From Copromyces sp. CBS 386.78 (lineage: Eukaryota > Ascomycota > Sordariomycetes > Sordariales > Sordariaceae), in NCBI GenBank assembly GCA_030685235.1, contig MU839111.1, positions 1 through 64,000 of the forward strand: a stretch of 64,000 nt of DNA. Direction: 5' to 3'. The stretch's first letter is position 1, and every line of letters starts with the position of its first letter. The notes under the pieces are model-generated. The model searched no databases. It had not been told where the DNA came from and worked only from the letters and a program-made list of their open reading frames with translations. A program made the position numbers and the translations under genes. Positions 12,056 to 22,700 of the stretch are shown one piece after another.

Positions 12056-12531
12056 ATGAGCTCATATCACACTGGCGGTGCTGGCAACACCGGTAGCGGA
12101 AACCGGAGCTCCTCCGGTGGCGGCAATCGCCCATACGGCTCGGCCGGCTCCACATCGGGAGCCGGGGGCCCACCGGCATCGGGCCAAGCTTCGAGGTGGG
12201 ATTTGTCTCTCTTTTCCCCCAAATCCCAAGATCCCGTCTCAGCTCTTCATATCTATGGGAGTAGACACAACACTCTATACTGTTGCTTCACGAGTGATGT
12301 TCAGAGCTGAAGAACTTTTCTAACTCCTTTTGCAGAACCAAAACCAAAACCAAAATATCCGGCTCCATGATGGACAGGTACCTCCACGACACTACCACTC
12401 AAGTTTCGGATCGGTTTTCGGGGCATCAGAACCCAATCAGCAACGACCGTCATAGGTCGGAGGTGTTGCGGGACTTGGAAAGGCGGAAATTGGAGGCTGA
12501 AAGGTTGGCGAGGCTTGCGAAAGGGAATTGA
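12056..12531 (+). CDS. Small Ser/Gly-rich hypothetical protein, 111 aa, two exons
   Basis: Exon 1 is 12056-12195 and exon 2 is 12336-12531, joined by an intron with a CTAAC branch site and TGCAG acceptor; the joined frame closes exactly. The first half is almost pure Gly, Ser, Asn and Ala, hence disordered. After the junction comes a Lys/Thr patch (RTKTKTK), then a hydrophilic part ending in a short charged helix (SEVLRDLERRKLEAERLARL) that could form a coiled coil. No signal peptide, membrane segment or known family is seen. The strong TATA box and A-rich leader suggest an inducible or highly expressed gene (inference). Confidence 0.65.
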
Positions 12532-13829
12532 AAGGAGGCACACTAAAACTGGGTGCATCTTTGTACCATATACGTTAAAAGGTTGGAAATGAGAATACAG
12601 TTTGGGGTTTTGTTGTGGCATCTTGAATTCGAGTGAAGGTCCAGACCATCACAAGTTGAAAGCTCCAGCAAGGTGCGAGCTCCGAGTCACTCCCACAGCT
12701 CAGCTCAAGCTCCGACAGCTGGCAGAACGATGCGCCAACTGTAGTTTCGTAAAGTGAAAACTTGGCACGGCTGTCTGGAATGTGGCCAGCCACGGCAGCG
12801 AGGGTCACGGACCACAACATCAGCGGCAGATTGGCAAAGGCTCACCAACGCTCCGAATCACACTATCTGAGCAACATTTCGAGACACTATGCAACACCAC
12901 GCCAGCCTCTGAAAAGGGTGCAAACTTGCTGGGAAGATGCTCATTCCCTCATTATCAATGACTCTGACGGCTTTTAGCCCGCCTTAACCGGCTGGGTGGC
13001 CGGCCTGGACAGTGCCAGACGCGCATCTCTGCATGGCTTCAACGCTGCTCTCAACCTTGGGCAACAGGTATGCGACTTCCCCTTGCACCACACATGCTTT
13101 CCTGGAGAGTTCTGTCCTGGCCTTATTGCAGAGGTCTCTGCATTTTCTGCAAGACCGTGTCAGTCATGGCAACTGCGAGGCTGAGTTGAGGTCTGGATAT
13201 CTCTCTCGAGATGGACCTCACTGGGTCGTCATGGCTGGCTGGCTCTGAGACCTTGGCCTTTTGCTGGAGCTCATGCTATTGCCAAGACCCGGAGCTTTCC
13301 CAAAATTGCTCAAGTGGTCTGCTTGGCCCGCCGTACCCAAGGTTACCCCGAGGTACCCTTTGCAAAAAAAAAATCAGCAACAGCGACAAATCAGCAAGAG
13401 CATGGGAGCTGGCTGTTAGGTAGCTCGAGCTTCCCTTGGCCTGGAGAAACCAGCACCTTCCCACCTGTACGGGCGCAAGTCTCCGGCGCGGTTGCACCCA
13501 AACATGGCGGATAATCACCTGGAAAAGGACACAACAACAACGGTTCCATCAGTGGCATGCATCATCGGGCCTTCTGAATTTTCGAGTGTTTCCTGGCGCC
13601 AACTTCAACACCAAACCTCGTCGCGATCAGCCTCCCGGCCAGAACACCACTTTTCCATCCGCAAACCCCGCTTCATCCACATCCACCAGTTCCACGCAAA
13701 TCCCGCGCCGTCGCCCCGTCAACATCAACATCGAGCATCGTCACGGCTACCGATTTTATTCTTGATACCACGTCCATCCGTCCACCCCGCGCATAACCAA
13801 CCACCCCGTTCTCAACAAAACAAAACACA
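12532..13829. other. Intergenic, contains H2A.Z promoter and leader
   Basis: No gene is recognised. The last about 300 bases are CA-rich and pyrimidine-rich, with the A-rich context AACAAAACACA before the H2A.Z start codon, consistent with a promoter and 5' leader. Confidence 0.6.
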
Positions 13830-14852
13830 ATGGCCGGCGGAAAGGGCAAGTCGTCTGGCGGCAAGAGCTCGGGTGGAAAGACCTCGGGCGTTGAGGGTCC
13901 CAAGAAGCAGCAGAGCCACTCTGCTCGCGCTGGTCTTCAGGTACGTTTTTGTCGTCGACGACGAGATTCGGCTCTGTTCGCTGTCCATTCCTGCTGCCGA
14001 TCTGCACCATCGACGTCTCCTCATCAACCAACTTTTTCGCTCGCATCCGCCATCCCTGTCGTCAGATGTCTATGGAATCACGCCGATACACCACAACGCG
14101 TCCACCGAACCCCCTACATTTCCAAGCAACGCCATATCGCCAACCTACCAAGAACGCGACCTCGCTGCCTTACATGTCGGTCGCACGCAACCTCGCCGGT
14201 GCCTAAAAACATTTGCGCCGCATTTGCGACACCGTTTCGGCTTGATATCGACGCGCTGTTCTGTACACCCTTCTCTCGCTCTGGCCCCGCATCCAACCTG
14301 GGATGGGGTCTCCAACCTTTGATTTGTAGCTCGGACGACGGGGATGCATCTGCGACGTCCAATTTCTTGCCCTCTGGAGTTTTCGGCCTGTGTGATGCGC
14401 CGTGCTGACTTGACTCTTCGTAGTTCCCTTGCGGTCGTGTCAAGCGCTTCCTGAAGCAGAACACCCAGAACAAGATGCGCGTTGGCGCCAAGGCTGCCGT
14501 CTATGTTACTGCCGTGCTGGAATATCTGACTGCTGAAGTCCTCGAACTTGCGGGCGTAAGTCATCCATACCCCATCCACAGGCCCCATTGCGCGGTGCCG
14601 AGGAAGTCTCCATCATCCTGGTTCTACTAGTCTCATGGCTAACTCGCTTGTTCCGTTGTACAGAACGCTGCCAAGGACCTCAAGGTCAAGCGTATCACTC
14701 CCCGCCATCTTCAGCTTGCCATCCGTGGTGATGAGGAACTCGATACCCTGATCCGCGCCACTATCGCCTTCGGTGGTGTCCTCCCCCACATCAACCGCGC
14801 CCTGTTGCTCAAGGTGGAGCAGAAGAAGAAGGCCAAGGCTCAGGAGGCTTAA
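13830..14852 (+). CDS. hH2Az: Histone H2A.Z variant
   Basis: Exons 13830-13940, 14424-14555 and 14664-14852 give 143 aa. The N-terminal tail [11 protein letters not shown] and its Lys-rich continuation, the core segment [19 protein letters not shown] formed across the first intron, the helix [35 protein letters not shown] and the HINRALL segment near the C-terminus are H2A.Z hallmarks. The acidic-patch region carries the GDEELD that separates H2A.Z from canonical H2A. It replaces H2A in nucleosomes around promoters. The first intron is long for this genome (483 nt); the second is 108 nt. There is no pairing with an H2B gene, as is usual for this variant. The assignment is secure. Confidence 0.97.
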
Positions 14853-15895
14853 GGAGATGGCTGTACCGAAAACAACGTCGCGCACGTTTTCGGATGCTGT
14901 CTTGTATCTTCTTGGCCCTACTGCGAGCTGACGGGCAGGACAGCGGCCGGTTTCTTGAAGGGATAGACGCGGGGTGATACCGGGGAACTGGGGATTGTCT
15001 TCATTTACACAACCTGACGCCGTTGTTTTGTTGGGTATTTTCTTCCAATTATTTTTGTTGGGATACGCACACGGGATTGGGGCCTACCGAATCATGGCTG
15101 GAAAAAGCCGAGCACTCCCGGTGTCTGCGGCGGTAACAAGCGCAGCACATAGGCTACGGCGAACTTCCCTTGCGACACTTCCAACTGGGTTGTGCGAACA
15201 CACACGAAAAGCGAGGCGTTCTTTGTCAGTCAGCCATGGAAGCCGCCTGGGAAGCGAGAGGATCAGAGAGACATCCGCTGCATGATGTCGTCTTGGAGTG
15301 CGTGCACCACACACTCGGAACAGCGAGCAATCTCTCCTCATCACGGCGCGGCGTGCGGCAGCAGCTCCTTTTACGATATCTGTAACAACATGAATCTCTT
15401 TCATCGTTTCTTTTGTGGTACGACTTGGCCATGAGGGCTTGCGAGGAAAACATCGGGACACGTTATATGAACGTGTTGGCTGGTGCTGGCGAAGGTAGTG
15501 GCGGCACACAAGGCTGCAAGAGCCTTAAAAATTTGCGATACCATTTATTATTCTGTTCTCTACGATACGGGAACTATGACACTATTTGTGGTGATTATAC
15601 GCGTCTGGTCTCACGACATGCTGTCTTAACGGCAATGATACTCGATTCCGCTTACCCGATGAGACGAAGCAGCTTAAGGTATATCCAAATACTGTTGTCA
15701 TTCTGGTAGCTAACTTGGCAAACTCTCTTTAAGCAAAACCTCTATGCCCTACCAAGCCACGAACGCGGAACCTTTGAAGGTAAAGATATCAAGACGTTGT
15801 TCATGGCTTGGAGCTTTAGACTAAGTAACCCTCCCTTTTTTTTTTTTTTTTTTTCAAACTCCCACTCCCTAGACACCTCACTTTCGTGACCAACC
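14853..15895. other. Convergent intergenic region with poly-T tract
   Basis: 3' ends of H2A.Z (+) and the Cys-motif gene (-) face each other here. A T run of about 19 bases at 15836-15854 precedes the downstream stop. No coding signal was recognised. Confidence 0.6.
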
Positions 15896-17818
15896 TCACA
15901 TGGCCATCTCATCAATCTCCATAGGCCCGAAATCGATAAGCGAAGTAAACGACTCGTATTTGCTCATGTTGGGGTTTCCAAGAGGGAGACAACCTCCAGC
16001 CAAGGACAACACCGGAGGAGCGGGGATGGTCTCCGGATCGTTGTTCTTCAACAGCTGCGCAGGATCAATAGTCTTGTCATCCGCAACCACGGTAATGTAA
16101 CAATCCTGACGAGAACTGCAACCGTCCACCCTGGAGAATGGCTCAAGCATGGCGATCGTGAGGTTGCCGGTGTTGTCATCCTCCGGACCCTCTTGCGCCC
16201 CTTGTGTTGTTGTTGCTGTCATTGTATCCTTGCAGTCGGACTTGAGCAACCCTTCATCCTCTGAACTCGACGAGCCTGAAGAAGAGCTGCTGCTGCTGCT
16301 GCTGCCACCAGCAGAAGACGTCAACGACGACGAGGAAGAAGAGAAGGAGGAGGAGGAGGAGGAGGAGGAAGAAGAGTCACCATCCTTTTCATTCTGAACA
16401 TCCACCATCTCAACATCCTCCTTCTCCTCTTCCTCGACACACTCCACCACCGGCTCCAACCCCCACTCCCACTTCTTTTTCACACCGGCACTTCCACTCC
16501 CACTCCCACTCCCCCCGTGTCCATGTCCCCGTCCCTTCCTCCCGCTACTATTCCTCTGCCCCATCCTCCTCTCCCTTTCCTCTTGTCCGGCTCTACTCCT
16601 CCTAGCCCCCAACGCCCTCTTCATATTCTCCCTCTCCCTCTCCCTTTCCTTGCGCCGTCTAGCCTCGATAGCATCTTTTTCGCGATCATCCACCCACACA
16701 AGTTTCTTCCCCTTTCTGTCGATCTTGGCACGCCCTTCTTCACACGCGGCGATGACGGTCTGTCGACACTCGGACGGGTAGTCGCAGTGCGACCAGCAGT
16801 TGTGGGTGCGCTCGACGTACATCTTTTCTTTGGCGCGGGCGATGGCGCGGGTTTCGCGCTCGGGGACGTGGTGCCAGGCTAAGGTTGAGGTGGGTGCTTT
16901 CCCATGCGATGGAGAGGAGTCTGTGGGCACGGGGATGAGATGCCATGTTGCAAAGTCTTGGAGGCGGGCGGCTTGGTCTTCGGCTGACTTCTCCCAGTCG
17001 GAGTCGATGCTGGTGGAGGTGGCGTCTTCGCTATTAGAGCTGGAAGACCTGGAAGGAGGAGAGGGAAAGGGAGAGATAGAAACACCAGTAAGTCTCCTCT
17101 TCCCATTGCTACTCGATCCCAGCTTCCTTTTTCCACCACCGAGATGATCATCATCATCATCATCATCATCACCATTGTCACCATTGTCACCAGCTTTCAA
17201 AGCACGCCTAGCAGCAGAACCCGTCACACTCCGTCTATAACCCCCCCATGCTGACCAGCCCAGGTAATCAAACTCGGCGGTACACGGCCCTCCTCCCTTT
17301 CTGCCACTCCCGCTTCGCTTTCGTTTCTTGCCATTTTTGTCTCGCTCTCCGGATCCTCCTCCTTCATTGACGGCAGGCATTAAGCAGCAAAAGATGTGGC
17401 CGCATTCCAGACATCTCCGCGTGCAGGCTAGTCGGTAGACAGACCGACATGAGTGGCAGGACCAGAGCCAGGGGTAGGGGGCGGGAGGCGGGAGCATGGG
17501 TGGCGTTGTTGGTGGTGTTGGAAGCTTCTGTGTGCTGCTCGCTGGCGGTGTATCTCTGCTGGTCGAACTGGTGGGTGACGGGAAAGTTGGTGAGTATATG
17601 GCTGTGTTGCTGCTGTTGCTGTTGCTGCTGCTATTGTTGATGATGCCACTATTACCGAAAGTGCCGGAGATGGGCGAGTTGGGACTGTTTTGAGGCTTGA
17701 CCTTTGTGGGAGAGTTGATCATTTCTGAGATCGAGCCGGTGACGATAGTCAGCTCTGGGACGGGGTCGAACAGGACGAGCCTGGGCGGCTTTGTCTTCGC
17801 ATTTTGTTTGGAAGGCAT
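15896..17818 (-). CDS. Conserved-type hypothetical protein with Cys motifs, 640 aa
   Basis: A single open frame of 640 aa. Residues about 115-145 form a compact Cys-rich block, WLWSCHSCRSVYRLACTRRC with LECGHIFCC following, which resembles a zinc ribbon. Residues 179-197 hold CTAEFDYLGWSAWGGYRR, and residues 339-359 hold HNCWSHCDYPSECRQ. These ordered islands sit in low-complexity sequence: an Asn/Ser/Pro stretch at 45-110, an Asp run at 217-224, basic arginine/lysine runs around 380-440, and long Ser runs mixed with Glu at about 490-530. The Cys/Trp islands look like conserved parts of a fungal family, but no function is known to me. A zinc-binding scaffold with disordered linkers is the most that can be inferred. 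The start at 17818 is the only upstream ATG in frame. Confidence 0.75.
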   Translation of the reverse strand: MPSKQNAKTKPPRLVLFDPVPELTIVTGSISEMINSPTKVKPQNSPNSPISGTFGNSGIINNSSSNSNSSNTAIYSPTFPSPTSSTSRDTPPASSTQKLPTPPTTPPMLPPPAPYPWLWSCHSCRSVYRLACTRRCLECGHIFCCLMPAVNEGGGSGERDKNGKKRKRSGSGRKGGGPCTAEFDYLGWSAWGGYRRSVTGSAARRALKAGDNGDNGDDDDDDDDHLGGGKRKLGSSSNGKRRLTGVSISPFPSPPSRSSSSNSEDATSTSIDSDWEKSAEDQAARLQDFATWHLIPVPTDSSPSHGKAPTSTLAWHHVPERETRAIARAKEKMYVERTHNCWSHCDYPSECRQTVIAACEEGRAKIDRKGKKLVWVDDREKDAIEARRRKERERERENMKRALGARRSRAGQEERERRMGQRNSSGRKGRGHGHGGSGSGSGSAGVKKKWEWGLEPVVECVEEEEKEDVEMVDVQNEKDGDSSSSSSSSSSFSSSSSSLTSSAGGSSSSSSSSSGSSSSEDEGLLKSDCKDTMTATTTQGAQEGPEDDNTGNLTIAMLEPFSRVDGCSSRQDCYITVVADDKTIDPAQLLKNNDPETIPAPPVLSLAGGCLPLGNPNMSKYESFTSLIDFGPMEIDEMAM

Positions 17819-18820
17819 TTTGTTTGGTCAGCTGTGTATCCTTATTGAGTTGAGTGTCCCGTTGAGTTTGTTGGTTTGAAGGTCTATAAGGCAAAAAAAG
17901 AGGATTGGCAAGCTTGTTGGTTAAAAAGGGCGGGAAGAAGCGTTGCGTTCAGGTGTTGTGCAAGCCGGGTAGTTGTATTCAATTGACCAACGGAAACAAT
18001 AAACTGTAAATAAGAGGACGAGAAGTGCAACAATATCAACAGTATCCAGCCTGTTGGTAACGGGCAGAACTGAAGATGGGACCGAAGCCAAATGTGATGA
18101 AATCCGGGGATGCAGTAAAAATGACGGGAAGGAAGGAGGTCAGATTCCGATCCGGTAGTGTAGAGCTGACAACACGAGAACTCTTGGGCCAGGACGTCCG
18201 TTAGATTGCTTATATGATGTGCTTCTGGCAGGCTCAAAGATGGCATAATAGAACGAGATCAAAGAAGCTTTGGAATGGCGGGTGTCTCAACAGAAATAGA
18301 CCTTGCTACTCGAGTCTGTTCTTTGTCTAGATGTTCCCGCTAGAACGCGCCACGCGGAATATGAGGAACGTCCAAGCGGGCTGGCGAGCAGAAAATGGAA
18401 AAACGACAAAGACTCGGCTTCAGTCTTCCTGTACTGGAATGAAAGAAGGGCATCTGACAATGCGCCTCTGAGCAGATCGGTCAGCAAAGACCAAAGACGC
18501 CATCGGGGCATCGGATCTATGCCGGGGCAGCATGGACCGCCCCTAAACCAAGTAACCTGACACGGCGGCTTTGACATGTACTGTAGAAGATGGATGCTGC
18601 TGAGTGATTGGAGTCAAATTTGTCGCGTCTGTGTTATCTCCAACTCTGTATTAGATACACTTTGTCAGCCTTTTCCACCTTGCTTCCAAAGTACAATGCG
18701 ACAGTGACACCTAAGGGTTTAGTTTTTGGGAGGCCCAACGCTATCACCATTCTATGACCAAACTCAAGCCATCACAGCTGCCATCAGCACCGGATCTTCC
18801 CACGGCCTGGCAGTGACCCT
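17819..18820. other. Intergenic, nothing recognised
   Basis: This 1-kb interval lies between the 5' end of the Cys-motif gene and the 3' end of the hydrolase gene, both on the minus strand. It should hold the former's promoter and the latter's 3' UTR. No repeat or coding signal was seen. Confidence 0.6.
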
Positions 18821-19708
18821 CTAGTTCGCGCCCAAGAATGGCATCACCGTACTCAAAAAGTCCTCCTTCCCATCCACAAAGGACACATGCCCAGCATTCG
18901 GGATAACCTTAAGCTCAGCCTTCAGGCTCTCGGGGCAAGCATCCCGCAACTCCTTCATCTTCTCGGGCAAATCAGCATCCTTCTCGCCAACCACAAGTAA
19001 CACATGCTGGACCCCGTTTCCAAGTCCCGGCATCAAGGGTCGGATATCGAAGGAATCGGACCTCAGGGCGGCAATACAGGTCTCGAAGCCATCAATGCTG
19101 GTCTGCTTCATCAGTGTGTGCACACGCTCCGCTTCGGTTGGGTTGGCCTTGATCCAGTCTTGTCCAAACCAGCGGTCCAGAGTCTCGGCCACGGCCTTCT
19201 CCATAGATCCGTGCTCTCTGGCGGCAGCGACACGCGGGCCAAAGGCATCGGGCACGCCGGCGTTCTTGGGCGAAGCATATATGGTGTCGCAGATAACCAG
19301 TTTCTGGACGACGCCGGGGTAACGGCTGCTGAAGACCACGCCTAGTGCAGCACCCATGGAAACGCCAATCCAGGCGTGCAGTGAAGGGGTGAAAGCAGCA
19401 TCGGGGGAGTGATGGCCGTGGAAGGCAGCGGCGACGTCAGGGCTGGTCAGAAGGGCGTGGACGTCTTCGGCAAGAGAGGCGAAAGTAGTGGAGGAGAGAT
19501 CGTCGGGCACACCCGAGGTGCCGTGGCCGGGGTGATCGTAGCGCAGAACGCGATATCCGGCATCGTGGAGGCGTTCTACGATGTGGTCCCAGAAGTGATA
19601 CTGGGAAGAGAGCGAGTTGGAGAGGAGGACGGTGGGTCGGGCGGGCGAATTGGAGTAGGTGAGCTCGTACGAGATGGTTCGTCCAGACGGGAGCGAAAAG
19701 ACGGCCAT
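18821..19708 (-). CDS. Alpha/beta hydrolase, 3-oxoadipate enol-lactonase-like
   Basis: Single-exon, 295 aa, no signal peptide, so probably cytosolic. The alpha/beta-hydrolase order is complete: oxyanion region LLSNSLSSQYHFW (24-40 region), YDHPGHGTSG at 58-66, nucleophile elbow GVSMG with Ser117, an acidic residue in GEKDADLP (Asp244 or Asp246) and His274 in NAGHVSF. This is the layout of PcaD-type enol-lactonases of the beta-ketoadipate pathway, which hydrolyse 3-oxoadipate enol-lactone. The class is certain; the exact substrate is not, because many fungal paralogues share this architecture. No pathway partner gene lies next to it. A pyrimidine-rich tract at about 19709-19745 lies just before the start codon. 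Confidence 0.85.
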   Translation of the reverse strand: MAVFSLPSGRTISYELTYSNSPARPTVLLSNSLSSQYHFWDHIVERLHDAGYRVLRYDHPGHGTSGVPDDLSSTTFASLAEDVHALLTSPDVAAAFHGHHSPDAAFTPSLHAWIGVSMGAALGVVFSSRYPGVVQKLVICDTIYASPKNAGVPDAFGPRVAAAREHGSMEKAVAETLDRWFGQDWIKANPTEAERVHTLMKQTSIDGFETCIAALRSDSFDIRPLMPGLGNGVQHVLLVVGEKDADLPEKMKELRDACPESLKAELKVIPNAGHVSFVDGKEDFLSTVMPFLGAN

Positions 19709-22700
19709 TTTGTCTTTTTCTTTCTTTCTTTTTTTTTTTTGTGTGGTTCTCTTGTTGCTTTATTCTTTGGTTGATTGGACTTTAGCGCAAGGTTAAGTGT
19801 AGAAAGAAGTCAGTGGTCAAGGTATGGTGCAATTTTAAACCCGAGGCTGATTAGGTGATGTGACCAAGTTCGAATTGGTTCGATGACGGCAGGCGGGACG
19901 GGATGCATGCGGAGGTCAACCTGGGGAAGGTGGGGCGGGTCGGCGGAGGGGTTTCGTGGTGGCCGGGCATCCCTTCTCGGACGGATTGACGGACTGCGGC
20001 TCGGAGCGGGACACGTGCGGGGTTGCTGACGACGGGATCGGCCGGCAAGGTGGAATCAATGGCGTCACACCGGAATGCGGGGGAATGGCGACCCAAACAA
20101 GTATGACAAGGTGAAGACGGTGAGCCACACATTTTACACGCCGAGTCCTTTGGCCCAAACCTAAAAGCAACCCAATGTCTCAATATGTTGGGCCTTCGCT
20201 GCCTGGTAGTGGCCACGCTTTTGTGAGACTCTCCCACCCTGTGCAACATGTCTGTCCAACGTGGTGCAGTGCATTCTGTGGTTGTGCATCAAGTTTGCAT
20301 GACAATATTGCCAATGGAAGCTCCAAGACCACCGGCCGTTGCGCTGCGACAGACAACCAGTTGAGGTTAGCATGTGGTTGGAACTCATTGAGGTACAAAA
20401 TCAAGCGACTTTAAAAACGACATTGGATGCTGACGGCCGACCGCAGAGTCGCGAGATGGTGCAGACCCATCAAAGACATGCTTGTGTCTATGTCTGAAAA
20501 GGCCAAAGAAGCGATTCCCATTCGCACTCCCGATTCACCGGTCAACTATGGCTCAACACAAACAGCAGCGTGTCTGGAACAAGGGTGGCCATCGTCGTCA
20601 TGTTATAAACCAGTCTTGGCGCAGGAACGAACAAAGCGGCCAATCAGAGCCCGCTAACCACACAGTAAACTGAAGAAAAGCATCGCCCTGTTTCTCAAGA
20701 GAGCTGAGATCAGAAACTGTTAGTCCCGCTTAGCCTCATCAACCTCCAAGAGGATCAGGTCTCGAGCCGGTGTTTTGGCCGCCATCGAATTTTCTTGCCC
20801 GATGGACAGCTTGGTTGACTGATTGGACCTGAACCACGTCCCCCAATGACCGAGATTTCTCAATGCGCTTGTCGATGAGAGACCGCATCTTTTTTTTCCG
20901 TGAGCAAAAGTCAGGTGCACCCGCATCCCGGCTTTTCCGTATCTTCCGTCATCAAACACGACAGACAGAGAGGGCGGGGAGGAAAGAAAGTTCATTGTGT
21001 TGGAAACTGGGTCGGGAGACGTCTGCAGTGGTATCGCTCACGGCACATGTCGTCGATCATCGAGCCAGCTCTTTTTCTCGAACCAACGGTTAGGCCTAGC
21101 GGATTTGGTCATCTGGCGGGAGCAGACGGACAGCCGCCGGAGGACTTGACTATAACAGCACTACAGAGCAACCCTGATGCCGGGCCCCCGGGTATGAAAA
21201 GGGGGCCAAACCCGTCAAGGGTGTCCCCTTTCCCCACAAGCCCAGATTAAAAACGTTAGGCACAGGGCAAAAGAGCCGGTCTGGATACGACGCCAGAATA
21301 TTTCCGTTCCGAACGGTGCTTTCTACCATGTCTCTTTTGCTTCAGTGCCTCCAAGTGTTGACCGCTTCAATAACTCTAGCACAGGTGGCTTACGGCTTTA
21401 CGGATACATGTTAGCTTCTGACTCTCAAGCTCACTTTTGAACTAGGTATTCTTACAAACAGATACCCCTGCAAACGAGCGGTCAGCCATTCAGGATTTGG
21501 TATGGCGTAGACACGAAAAATAACGTCGTTGCTATCATTCTTGATACCATGTTTCGGCCGCACCGCAATATCACAAGCCTGACCTCGTGGCAACAGCAAC
21601 CACCATGACTGTGTCCAAACAATGTGGTGTCCTTCTCCATTCGGAGTTGCTGCTACCTATAAAATGTCTTTTTGTTTAAAAATAGCCCATCTTCTCTCCC
21701 GGTTTGTCACCAAGGAAGCCATGATCAAGGGTTGCCAAGCGTGCCCCCACGATGGCATATTAATCTGTTTCGTTCAGCAATAGCTTCCCCATCTTCGTAA
21801 TTCTCTATCGTTGCCCCTTTTTCATCATCTCAGAAGGAGCACCACTTGGCTTGCAATCTCTCGTGAGGACGTCAGGACTCGAAGGAGTCAGGGGCCCGGC
21901 CAGCATGGGCCCACTCGGCAACGGATCCCCGGTCCCGGCAGCACGGATAGGAAGAAAGACCGGGTGACTGGGTGGGTCAGGAACACAGATCTGTGGGAGA
22001 TTTCTCGCAGAAGGCACGCCACGAAGAGTCAATGAATGCGCGGTGAGGGCGAGTCTGGCGACGGGGGCGAGGCCCTTGACACCGGTGATACGCGTTCCCA
22101 ACTGCCCCCAACGTCGACCCTGTGGGAAAAACAACGGCGTTGCACCGGGTTATTCGCTAGAGTTTAGGGGCCGGTAGCCGATTCGCGTGTGGAGAAGAAG
22201 CCAAAAGGCGGGATCGTGGTATCTCCAGCGTGGTACACCCTATATTATGTAGCACCAAGACTCGCGATATGTGCTAGGAGTAGCAGGGCCATGTGTACGG
22301 CTCCATAGCCATGGATCGAATGGAAGCTTCTTCGAGAAGTCGATGGGCTCTGGCTCCTCATCACCCCCGTAAGACCTCGTTGTCGCGAATCTTGGCTGTC
22401 GTGGTTAGCGACTGGTTAGCCATGTTCCCCCTTTCACCTTTCTTGGAGCCTTGTTGCCTCCTCAGGTCAAGGGGCCCAACGAAAAGCAACAAAAACAGCG
22501 ACAGCAGAAACCCCAAAATACACAAGAATAATTTCAAGGGGCCTCCACATGAGCTCGATCGCCAGGGGTTTGGGCCACAGATGGACTCCATCTCATCATG
22601 GCGATATCCGCGCACACGATGCCAGTTCACATCTCCTGGAACCGCTAGCCGTACGCAGTTGAAGACAGAGCGAGACAGAGGAGAGAGTCCGGTCATCATG

